From: Xenococcus sp. PCC 7305
GTDB taxonomy: Bacteria > Cyanobacteriota > Cyanobacteriia > Cyanobacteriales > Xenococcaceae
Length of the DNA stretch: 40,739 nucleotides
Assembly (NCBI RefSeq): GCF_000332055.1
Contig: NZ_ALVZ01000179.1
Location: 1 to 40,739, forward strand
Direction of reading: 5' to 3'
The notes under the pieces were generated by a model. The model saw nothing but the letters and a program-made list of their open reading frames with translations, was not told the DNA's origin and ran no database searches. The position numbers and the translations under genes are program-made. Below are positions 1-6,658 of the stretch, in pieces (the stretch's first letter is position 1; each line of letters begins with the position of its first letter).

Positions 1-132
1 ATACTAAATCCGATTCTGAAAACACATGTTTAGATGAGAAAATCTAAATGGACTCAAAACCTTCTGCCCTCTGCCCTCTGCCCTCTGCCATCCCTCAACT
101 CGTAAGTTTTGTGTCTCAACAGGATTTAGTAT
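1..132. mobile_element. Short MITE-like element with 11-bp terminal inverted repeats
   Basis: ATACTAAATCC at 1-11 is repeated in inverted orientation as GGATTTAGTAT at 122-132, bounding 132 bp with no coding potential. Similarity continues a little inward on both sides (A-rich, with acaca/tgtgt). Perfect ends around a short non-coding body fit a miniature inverted-repeat element. The left end coincides with the window edge, so the true boundary and any target duplication cannot be seen. Confidence 0.4.
64..89. repeat. Heptanucleotide tandem repeat (ctgccct)
   Basis: Three exact copies of the 7-mer ctgccct and a partial fourth lie in tandem. This is the short tandemly repeated repetitive (STRR) class common in cyanobacterial intergenic DNA. 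It sits inside the inverted-repeat element at 1-132. Confidence 0.85.
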
Positions 133-278
133 CACTAGTATTTACCATCAAATCTAAACTTTGGATTTAGCCTACAACTACTCCAGGATTTATTGGTGTA
201 AAGAGGCCATCTGGGGCGAATAGAAGACTTTTTTCAGAAGGTTTCCAAGGATTTTATTATGATAGTCAAAGATAATTT

Positions 279-1436
279 TTACAAGCCTGAGATTGGATAA
301 TTGCGAGAGCTGTCAGTTTCAACTTCCCTTTGAACTGCTGCTCGATAAGTATCTACTACATGATTAGGCATAAAATCCCCGTTTTGAGATAAAAACGACC
401 ATTCTTGTCCTACATGAACATAAGTCCCGACTGCTTGAGTGGGAGGCACTAAAGTAAAAACATCTGCCAGATTTGCTATTCGGTAACTATTGGGCACTTG
501 TTCAGCATGAAGCGTAGCAAAAGTGGGATCTCCCACCCGTGGGCTAGCATAGGTATAGAGTTGAATTTGTGATTTTAATTTAGGGATATTTAGTGCTAGA
601 TCTAAAGCCGCTAAAATTGCCAAGGAAGAACCTAAACTATGTCCGGTAACATAGCAAGGGATTGCCAAATCAAAATTTTGGGCAACTTCTCTGGGAAGAG
701 GCTGTAGAATTCTTTGGTAATTTTTGAGAAATCCTTGATGGACTTTACCAAAATACTGACCGGAAATTGGATCTGTAAAATCTTTTTGAACAGCTGTGAG
801 ATTATTGACCCATTCCACTCTGGTTTGAGTTCCGCGAAAGACAATAATATTATTTTCTGGAGAAGTTAAAACGAATCCTAAATATACAGGGGTTTCTTTG
901 GTTAGTTTAACCATCTCGCCAATAGTGTTTCCTACCTGAGTTTCCGCATTGTCCAGATTTCTTTGCAAAGGATCTGAAGAATCACTCCGATTATTCGATA
1001 TATCAACCATAACAGTTTGGGATGTCTCCGCTTCTTTGCCTTTAAAAGAGGCTATTTGAGTGTAACGATCAAGATTTGAGCTATAGGCAGAAAGACTGTT
1101 AATTGAACCATCATAGGTGGGGATTGTTTTCCCAGTTAGATATTGTTGGGTAGCTATTTTACTGCACTGAATTAGAAGCTTTGACAGCTCTCGATCATAG
1201 GGAACCTCAGGAGGTTTCAGCTTCAAGGAATCCATAATTTGCTGTCCTTGATAAATTTTTTCAGCATCAGCCTGAAAAGCAGCATTTAGGAGACTTTCCT
1301 GGTCTTGTGGCATTTGTTCTTTAGCTAAAGCTTGTAACTGCTTTTGTTTTTGATGTGCTTTATAATCGGCCCCCATTGTGGTAGCGATTCCTGCTGTCAA
1401 TCCACCCATTAAAAGCTGTCTGCGGTTAAATTTCAC
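279..1436 (-). CDS. Tat-exported class 3 lipase (alpha/beta hydrolase)
   Basis: A 385-residue lipase of the fungal lipase-like class 3 family, expected to hydrolyse acyl esters outside the cytoplasm. The N-terminus has a twin-arginine motif (NRRQLLMGG, residues 4-12) followed by a hydrophobic stretch, so Tat export is likely. The nucleophile elbow is GHSLG (265-269, Ser267). The probable catalytic Asp is D325 in ANLADVFTLVPP, and the probable catalytic His is H359 near the C-terminus. The oxyanion-side motif VFRGTQ lies near 199-204. The start is GTG at 1434-1436, overlapping the stop of the upstream membrane-protein gene by 4 bp (GTGA). A strong AAGGAGG ribosome site lies on the minus strand at 1444-1450. 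The overlap implies translational coupling. Lipid substrate unknown. Confidence 0.85.
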   Translation of the reverse strand: MKFNRRQLLMGGLTAGIATTMGADYKAHQKQKQLQALAKEQMPQDQESLLNAAFQADAEKIYQGQQIMDSLKLKPPEVPYDRELSKLLIQCSKIATQQYLTGKTIPTYDGSINSLSAYSSNLDRYTQIASFKGKEAETSQTVMVDISNNRSDSSDPLQRNLDNAETQVGNTIGEMVKLTKETPVYLGFVLTSPENNIIVFRGTQTRVEWVNNLTAVQKDFTDPISGQYFGKVHQGFLKNYQRILQPLPREVAQNFDLAIPCYVTGHSLGSSLAILAALDLALNIPKLKSQIQLYTYASPRVGDPTFATLHAEQVPNSYRIANLADVFTLVPPTQAVGTYVHVGQEWSFLSQNGDFMPNHVVDTYRAAVQREVETDSSRNYPISGL

Positions 1437-1849
1437 TTTGATGCCTCCTTGTTAATTTTTTTGTGGCCACTAGCATAAAATTGATTTGTGTTTTGACCAA
1501 GAACCCAAGTTAATGTGAATAGGGCCGCAGCGACTTTCAGGCTACTTACATAAGGAATAAATAATCCAATTGCTAATAAAGTTAACCAGGCCATAAAAGC
1601 TATAGCTAAAGCGCCAATAAAACCAAAAACGTAACCTGCAATTGCTAAGATATCTTGTCCTTTGGCAAATTTCCATTTCACTCCAATATCCCAGAGCATT
1701 TTAATTAGCAAACTTATGGCTATGAGCAATTTTGCAGTTAGTAGGCCATCAATGGGTATTAGGCCCAAAATAGATATACCAAGAGCATAATCAAAAGCTA
1801 AGGCGCGACTTTTCGCTTCCAGTCGTACATAATCACGAGTCTCTTTCAT
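1433..1849 (-). CDS. Small multi-spanning membrane protein of unknown function
   Basis: A 138-residue protein with about four hydrophobic segments (roughly residues 22-50, 66-80, 80-98 and 103-117) separated by short loops, with a charged N-terminus and a Lys-rich C-terminus. I do not recognise a named family with confidence. The leading segment with a PIDG turn loosely recalls DUF697-type membrane domains. It is the first gene of a two-gene unit: its TGA overlaps the GTG of the lipase gene by 4 bp. Its role may be linked to export, anchoring or control of the lipase, which is inference from coupling only. The start is ATG at 1847-1849. Confidence 0.7.
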   Translation of the reverse strand: MKETRDYVRLEAKSRALAFDYALGISILGLIPIDGLLTAKLLIAISLLIKMLWDIGVKWKFAKGQDILAIAGYVFGFIGALAIAFMAWLTLLAIGLFIPYVSSLKVAAALFTLTWVLGQNTNQFYASGHKKINKEASK

Positions 1850-1931
1850 AAAATTTGATTTTTAAGTATTTTTGAGACCGACCAATCCTCTTGACTCAAC
1901 CTAAATACTAATTCAAAACTATATTAATTAA

Positions 1932-2045
1932 TCATTCCAAAAATTGCGCAATAAGTTTTTGGATATCTTGAGCTGACACAATTTTAATAGAATGTGAACG
2001 CTCAAAAGATAGATCGTGCTGAGGAACGGAATCAATAAAGGCAAA
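1932..2045 (-). pseudogene. Possible 37-codon C-terminal gene relic
   Basis: On the minus strand an open stretch between two stops reads like a real protein C-terminus, ending SAQDIQKLIAQFLE. It has no start codon of its own and no ribosome site, and an in-frame stop lies directly upstream (2046-2048). It may be the tail of a gene whose 5' part was deleted or mutated. Too short to assign to a family; it could also be chance. Confidence 0.25.
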
Positions 2046-2518
2046 TCAATTTGCATATTTTATATTTGTAATTCGGCAGTTCGTATTTAATCGTCTAAAT
2101 TATTAGTAACTGCGGGTTCGAATTCTCTTAAACTAAAGCTCACTAAACCCTCGCTACAACTGATTTTCATAAAAAAACAGCATCTAAAACAGTAGATCAA
2201 GGATTTATAACTTACAGTCCCTCTAAAACCCATTGCAACTATCTAAAAAAATTTACTTGATACGGCTTGGTTCTGTGCAAATAAAGACTCGAAGTAACAA
2301 CCTTCTTGTCCTTGCTTTCTTTGGGAATTATTTTGCAACACCTAAGCTAACAAGAGTCTATTACTAATAATTTACCGGATTAATATTGGCTCACATTGTA
2401 ACGTTATTGTTTCATTTTGGCAAGTACATTTTTGAAATGCTCTGATTTGACTTTCATTTTCTAGTCTTGGCTGTTATTGATTTTTTAGAACAACTTTAGC
2501 TAAAAACAAAATGATGAT

Positions 2519-2537
2519 CTATACTGTTGAAGTATAG
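2519..2537 (+). promoter_or_regulatory. Inverted repeat just upstream of the IF-3 ribosome site
   Basis: CTATACT at 2519-2525 and AGTATAG at 2531-2537 form a perfect 7-bp inverted repeat with a 5-nt spacer, ending 6 nt before the Shine-Dalgarno TAGGAG (2544-2549). TATACT also resembles a -10 box. It could be a promoter element, an operator or a leader hairpin. A closely related sequence precedes accA (28096-28112). Confidence 0.4.
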
Positions 2538-2555
2538 TTCCATTAGGAGTATTTT

Positions 2556-3104
2556 TTGAAAAGAGTAAAAAGAAACAAATTCATTAAGCAACTACATCAA
2601 AAAGAAAGACACAAGATAAACGAGAAGATTCAAGCACAGCAGGTTAGAGTCATAGATGAAAATGGGGAACAGGTTGGGATTGAATCTTTAGACCAAGCCT
2701 TAACGCTGGCCAAAGAAAAAAATCTAGATTTAGTAGAAATAGCCCCTAAAGCTAATCCTCCAGTTTGCAAATTGATAGATTACGGTAAATACAAGTATCA
2801 ATTACAAAAGAAAGAATCAGACGCTAAAAAGAACCAACGTGACAACGCAGTCAAAGAATTAAAGATTGGATATAGTACGGATGTTGGTGATTTGAAAACT
2901 AAACTCCGACATGCTCGTGGTTTTTTATCTCATGGCAACAAGGTTAAATTCTCTATGAGATTTAGAGGTAGAGAAAAGGCATTTATTCATTTAGGTAAAA
3001 CCAAACTGGAAGGAATTGTCGCACAATTAGAAGATGTTGCAAAAGTCTATGAGCTTAACCTCAGAAGCAGAAGCCAAATGCACATCACTCTTATTCCCGA
3101 CTAA
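2556..3104 (+). CDS. infC: Translation initiation factor IF-3, divergent paralogue
   Basis: A 182-residue protein with full IF-3 architecture: N-terminal domain (about 19-85, including INEKIQAQQVRVIDENGEQ and the signature PPVCKLIDYGKYKYQ), a Lys-rich linker (about 86-100) and a C-terminal 30S-binding domain (about 101-182) with RFRGREKAF. IF-3 binds the 30S subunit and enforces start-codon and initiator-tRNA selection. The start is TTG at 2556-2558 with TAGGAG six bases upstream; no ATG lies nearby. The C-terminal domain looks diverged from the usual cyanobacterial IF-3: KIGYSTDVGDLKTKL stands where KMRYKIDEHDYNV-like sequence is expected, and the tail is RSQMHITLIPD. It stands alone rather than beside rpmI-rplT. 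I infer a second, specialised IF-3. That it belongs to the IF-3 family is secure; that it is a paralogue is not. Confidence 0.88.
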   Translation: MKRVKRNKFIKQLHQKERHKINEKIQAQQVRVIDENGEQVGIESLDQALTLAKEKNLDLVEIAPKANPPVCKLIDYGKYKYQLQKKESDAKKNQRDNAVKELKIGYSTDVGDLKTKLRHARGFLSHGNKVKFSMRFRGREKAFIHLGKTKLEGIVAQLEDVAKVYELNLRSRSQMHITLIPD

Positions 3105-3193
3105 TATGTATTTTTCAAGAACAAGCCGCGGTCCATGGCGCAAGGTCTGATCGCTTTAGCCTGATAACTAAGGGTTTTCAAACTGGGCGCGGT

Positions 3194-4381
3194 TTAAGTT
3201 GCAACATATCTCATCCCTGGTAATTGAGAAATTAGGCCCATGATTTCTAATTGAGATAAAGAAGCTAATAATTTTCCAGTATCTAAACCTGTTTTTTCTG
3301 CGATCGCATCTAGAGAAAGTGATTCAGATCTCATAATCGACATAATTTGGGCTAATTCTGGCTCTAGATGGGAAAAATCTCGTTTTTGTGGTGGTGGGCT
3401 GGTGATATTTAGTTTGGAATCTGAAAAATCTAAGGTTAGTTGGGATTTCTTGCTAGAAGGAAAACTGCGATCACCTGTACTAGGATCTAGCATGGGAATG
3501 GTTTGCAACATCTCTAGCAAATGAGTTTCACTCAAGATCACATGAGCCCCTCGATTCAATAAATCTAGGCAACCAATCGCTTGTTGATTGTCTAAAGTAC
3601 CTGGTAATACATAAACATCTCGACAAAAATCATTAGCGAAACGCGCTGTAATTAGGGCCCCAGATTTTTGGGGTGCTTCCATAATTAAAACAGCACGAGA
3701 TAAACCGGCAATAATCCGATTGCGTGCGGGGAAATTACCTCGTTCTGGCTTAGCTCCCGCAGGATATTCACTCAGAAGTAAACCCTCTTGTTCTAGTTGC
3801 TGATAAAGCTTTTGGTTGCTGTGGGGATAAATTCGATCTACTCCTGTCCCTAAAACCGCAATCGTTCTGCGGTTTGCCTTTAGACAACTCCAATGGGCTT
3901 CGGCATCAATTCCTGCTGCCATGCCTGAAACAATGATAAATCCTTGTTCGGCTAGGGTTTTAGCGATTTTACGAGTCCAACTTTTTGCATATGCTGTGGG
4001 ATAACGAGTTCCCACAATTGCGATCGCAGGAACTTTCCCCAAATTTTCTTGAAGATCTACTTGGCCTCGATAGTATAAAACCGGTGGTGGACTAGGAATT
4101 TCTAATAATAATCGAGGATAATCTGGATCTGCTGGAGTCCAGAATTGAGGATTATCTTGAAGATGCTTTTCTAATAGTTGAGCAGGATTAATTTTAGGGC
4201 GTTCTTCCTGCACTTTAGAGATTATTGCCCCTCCAAAACCTTCTACTTTTCCTAATTCGGCAACTGGCAACTGCCAAGCTTGAGACAGCGAACCAAACTT
4301 TTGTTCAATTCTTTTGAGTAAAGTGGGCCCAATTCCTCGGACATGAGACCAGGCTAACCAATAAGCTTTTTCTTGTGACAC
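3194..4381 (-). CDS. dprA: DNA-processing protein DprA (Smf)
   Basis: A 395-residue DprA, the ssDNA-binding protein that loads RecA onto incoming DNA during natural transformation. Domains: N-terminal helix-hairpin-helix region (about 8-60, with HVRGIGPTLLKRI), then the Rossmann-like DprA core (about 80-290) with AIVGTRYPTAYA, VSGMAAGIDAEAH, VLGTGVDRIYP, GNFPARNRIIAGLS and PQKSGALITARFA. A C-terminal winged-helix region follows (about 330-395). Length is normal for cyanobacterial DprA. The start is GTG at 4379-4381; no clear Shine-Dalgarno is visible, and the next methionine lies deep in the core. It converges with the IF-3 gene (89 bp between stops). The promoter side is occupied by a repeat element, which could affect expression. 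Indicates capacity for DNA uptake processing. Confidence 0.95.
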   Translation of the reverse strand: MSQEKAYWLAWSHVRGIGPTLLKRIEQKFGSLSQAWQLPVAELGKVEGFGGAIISKVQEERPKINPAQLLEKHLQDNPQFWTPADPDYPRLLLEIPSPPPVLYYRGQVDLQENLGKVPAIAIVGTRYPTAYAKSWTRKIAKTLAEQGFIIVSGMAAGIDAEAHWSCLKANRRTIAVLGTGVDRIYPHSNQKLYQQLEQEGLLLSEYPAGAKPERGNFPARNRIIAGLSRAVLIMEAPQKSGALITARFANDFCRDVYVLPGTLDNQQAIGCLDLLNRGAHVILSETHLLEMLQTIPMLDPSTGDRSFPSSKKSQLTLDFSDSKLNITSPPPQKRDFSHLEPELAQIMSIMRSESLSLDAIAEKTGLDTGKLLASLSQLEIMGLISQLPGMRYVAT

Positions 4382-4504
4382 AGGGGGAAAGGTGTTAGGT
4401 TTTAGGTTTTAGGTGTTGGGCAAATGCTGATAAGTAATTAAAAATTTTGCTCTGTAGACTAAAGATTCCCATAGTTATCAAAAATATTTGAGTTTAATCA
4501 AAAT

Positions 4505-4769
4505 TAGATCTCTTGCAAAACTATTGTTCTTTGTTCCCCGTTCCCCGTTCCTTACAAGGGTAGGTTTTTTACTTTTAATGTAAAGTTTGATTAAAAACAT
4601 TGAAAATAAAAAGGCTAGGAGAAATTTTGAGACACTTATTGTGCAAAAAAAACTTTTCTATTGGCTTTTTGATCTAGTTAAAAGTTGTTAATTACTCCTT
4701 TGTAAAAAGTCTACCCCTGTGAGGTTCCCCGTTCCCCGTTCCCTGTTCCCGACTTCTGCAAGAAGTCTA
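4505..4769. mobile_element. Nested MITE-like inverted-repeat element with heptamer repeats
   Basis: Outer arms TAGATCTCTTGCAAAA (4505-4520) and the complement of 4754-4769 match at 13 of 16 positions. Inner 22-nt arms at 4550-4571 and 4703-4724 match at 18 of 22 in inverted orientation. Between outer and inner arms on each side sits a (gttcccc)n heptamer block (4533-4551 and 4724-4750), in the same orientation on both sides. The rest is non-coding and AT-rich. This accounts for most of the 391-bp gap between dprA and the aminotransferase. Upstream of it, around 4390-4410, are copies of ttaggtttt. Confidence 0.5.
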
Positions 4770-4772
4770 TTA

Positions 4773-5951
4773 CTAAGATTTACCAGATAAAAAAGCGGAG
4801 ATTTTCGCGATCGCATTTCGTAAGGTTTCTGGTTCTTGAACTAAAGCAAATCTGACATAACCTTCACCTGATTTGCCAAAACCTGCCCCAGGAGCTAAAG
4901 CAACTCCAGTTGCCGCTACTAATTTCGTACAAAAATCAATAGAATTATTTTGCCAAGGTTCGGGTAATTTCGCCCAGATATACATTGTGGCTTCTGGTTT
5001 AGAGACTTGCCACCCGATACTATCTAATGCAGTAATAGCAGCATCTCTCCGGGTTTGAAAAATATTTACCGTTTCGGTAACAGGAGTTTGCGAACCAGAT
5101 AAGGCGACGATCGCACCATTTAAAATTCCTAAATATTGATTAAAATCAACCACTGCTTTAATTTGCCGTAAAGCTTTAATCAGTTCTCGATTGCCAATGG
5201 CATAACCAACCCGAAATCCTCCCATGCCATAGGATTTGGAGAGGGAGAAAAATTCAATAGAAATTTCCTTGTTCGGATCAGCTTGCAAAATTGACGGGGG
5301 TTTTGCTGCATTCTCAAATATCAAATCTACATAGGGAAAATCGTGAACTAGGACTAAATCATGTTGACGACAAAAAGCTACTGCCGATTCGAAAAAAGCT
5401 AGAGGTGCGATCGCGGTAGTCGGATTATGGGGATAACTCAAAACCATCATTTTGGCTTGAGTCAATACTTCAGCAGGAATATCTTCAAACACAGGCAAAA
5501 ACTGATTTTCTGCGAGCAAAGGCATAGTATAGATTTGCCCTCCTGCGAGATAAACTCCTCCTGCATGGGAAGGGTAACCAGGATCGAGTAATAAAGCGAT
5601 ATCCCCAGGATTGAGAATTGCTAGGGGGAAATGGGCCGTCGCTTCTTGGGAGCCAATCAGTTGCAATACTTCGGTTTCTGGATCTACGGCAATGCCGAAT
5701 CTTTCTGTGTACCAAGCTGCTGCGGTTTCTCGAAATTTTCTGGTGCCATTGAAGAGGAGATAGCCATGGGTATTGCGATCGCGTAAAGAATCTGCGATCG
5801 CGCTCAGAATATTATCAGCCACTGGCAAATCTGATGAACCTAGAGAAAGATCGATAATCTCTTTTCCCTGTTCTCTTGCTAGCGTTTTCGCTCGATCCAT
5901 ATCGGCAAATACATTATTTGCAAGGGGTTGTATGCGATCGGCAAATTTCAT
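4773..5951 (-). CDS. PLP-dependent class I/II aminotransferase (DapL/DapC-like)
   Basis: A 392-residue fold-type I aminotransferase. Visible motifs: DLSLGSSDLP (substrate-side loop), HGYLLFNGTRKFRE, LDPGYPSHAGG, the pyridine-ring Asp region HDFPYVDL, the PLP-lysine motif SLSKSYGMGGFRVGYAIG (Lys in SLSK), and the C-terminal carboxylate-binding Arg in YVRFALV. Cyanobacterial relatives are usually labelled LL-diaminopimelate aminotransferase or succinyldiaminopimelate transaminase, for lysine and peptidoglycan precursor synthesis. The sequence alone does not settle the substrate. The start is ATG at 5949-5951 with AAAGGA about eight bases upstream. It lies 23 bp downstream of the ParB-like gene on the same strand and may be read from the same transcript. 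Confidence 0.85.
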   Translation of the reverse strand: MKFADRIQPLANNVFADMDRAKTLAREQGKEIIDLSLGSSDLPVADNILSAIADSLRDRNTHGYLLFNGTRKFRETAAAWYTERFGIAVDPETEVLQLIGSQEATAHFPLAILNPGDIALLLDPGYPSHAGGVYLAGGQIYTMPLLAENQFLPVFEDIPAEVLTQAKMMVLSYPHNPTTAIAPLAFFESAVAFCRQHDLVLVHDFPYVDLIFENAAKPPSILQADPNKEISIEFFSLSKSYGMGGFRVGYAIGNRELIKALRQIKAVVDFNQYLGILNGAIVALSGSQTPVTETVNIFQTRRDAAITALDSIGWQVSKPEATMYIWAKLPEPWQNNSIDFCTKLVAATGVALAPGAGFGKSGEGYVRFALVQEPETLRNAIAKISAFLSGKS

Positions 5952-5974
5952 ATTCTTCCTTTAGGTCAATCAAA

Positions 5975-6658
5975 TCAATGACTTAATAAATTAACGAGCT
6001 TACTCTTAGTTAATCTACTATATTTTTTCAGCTTACGTTGCCTAGCAAGCTTTCTTAATTCTGTGATAGTTAAAGTATTTAAAATTTTAGGATCTTTAAT
6101 ATCATCAGGCATAGATTCAGGAGTAAGATAAAAAACTTTTTCTAAGGCTTTGATCTTTTTACCTGCGGTAATGCCACATTTTAATTTGGTAATGGGCTTT
6201 AAGTCCTGCCAATATTGACGAGGCGACTCATCAATTCTGTTAGTTGCGACAGGTAGCTTTACTCTTTTAAGAACAGTATCTGGTTGTTCTATTAAATACT
6301 CCAAGGCAGATTTGATTTCATCTCTAGATGCTGTGGATAAATTAATTTTGGGGATTTCTTCTCCTGCAAGCATTTTAGTTACTTTGGCCGTTTGCTCGCT
6401 ATCGTCAGCAATAATGCACCATACTTTTTCTAGTCCTGCGGCCTCAGCTACGGCATAAATAAAAGAATTACCAATAACTTGGTAGCTATCTTCAGCAAGT
6501 TCTTTAACGACTAAAGGTATCCAGTTTCTCCCATCTGTATTATGTAATTCTTTAGCTGTTGCTGTAATAAGATACTCAGGAGTTTTGGCTATTTCACCAG
6601 GTTCAATTATCTCCAAATCTAGATACATTAAATTACCAATGTCACTTAAATTACTCAT
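5975..6658 (-). CDS. ParB/Srx-like protein with C-terminal SAP/Rho-N-like motif
   Basis: A 227-residue protein, second gene of a pair with the ParA fusion (4-bp ATGA overlap at 6655-6658). Residues about 44-87 read like a ParB/sulfiredoxin-fold core: WIPLVVKEL, YQVIGNSFIYAVAEAAGL, then VWCIIADD. The GERR-type nucleotide-binding box expected after the V-G turn is replaced by GNSFIYA, so CTPase activity as in canonical ParB is doubtful. The middle (about 105-180) is basic and unassigned. The C-terminus (about 194-226, LTITELRKLARQRKLKKYS onward) matches the pattern of SAP/Rho N-terminal nucleic-acid-binding helices. I infer a DNA-binding partner for the ATPase. It is followed 23 bp later by the aminotransferase gene. 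Family assignment is by eye and moderate. Confidence 0.6.
   Translation of the reverse strand: MSNLSDIGNLMYLDLEIIEPGEIAKTPEYLITATAKELHNTDGRNWIPLVVKELAEDSYQVIGNSFIYAVAEAAGLEKVWCIIADDSEQTAKVTKMLAGEEIPKINLSTASRDEIKSALEYLIEQPDTVLKRVKLPVATNRIDESPRQYWQDLKPITKLKCGITAGKKIKALEKVFYLTPESMPDDIKDPKILNTLTITELRKLARQRKLKKYSRLTKSKLVNLLSH

Larger units (their letters stand above)
1850..2555. other. 706-bp intergenic region upstream of the IF-3 paralogue
   Basis: This AT-rich stretch separates the leftward membrane-protein gene from the rightward IF-3 gene. It contains a short coding-like relic on the minus strand (1932-2045) and, at its right end, an inverted repeat followed by a ribosome site. No tRNA could be folded, although a TTCGAAT sequence near 2116 mimics a T-loop. 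Nothing else was recognised. Confidence 0.6.

Noticed and set aside
2105-2135. GGTTCGAATTC, resembling a tRNA T-loop
   Set aside because: The flanking bases do not form the 5-bp T stem and no acceptor or anticodon arm could be found upstream or downstream on either strand.
4390-4412. ttaggtttt direct repeats as a possible CRISPR or operator
   Set aside because: Too short and without spacer regularity; simple slippage repeats.
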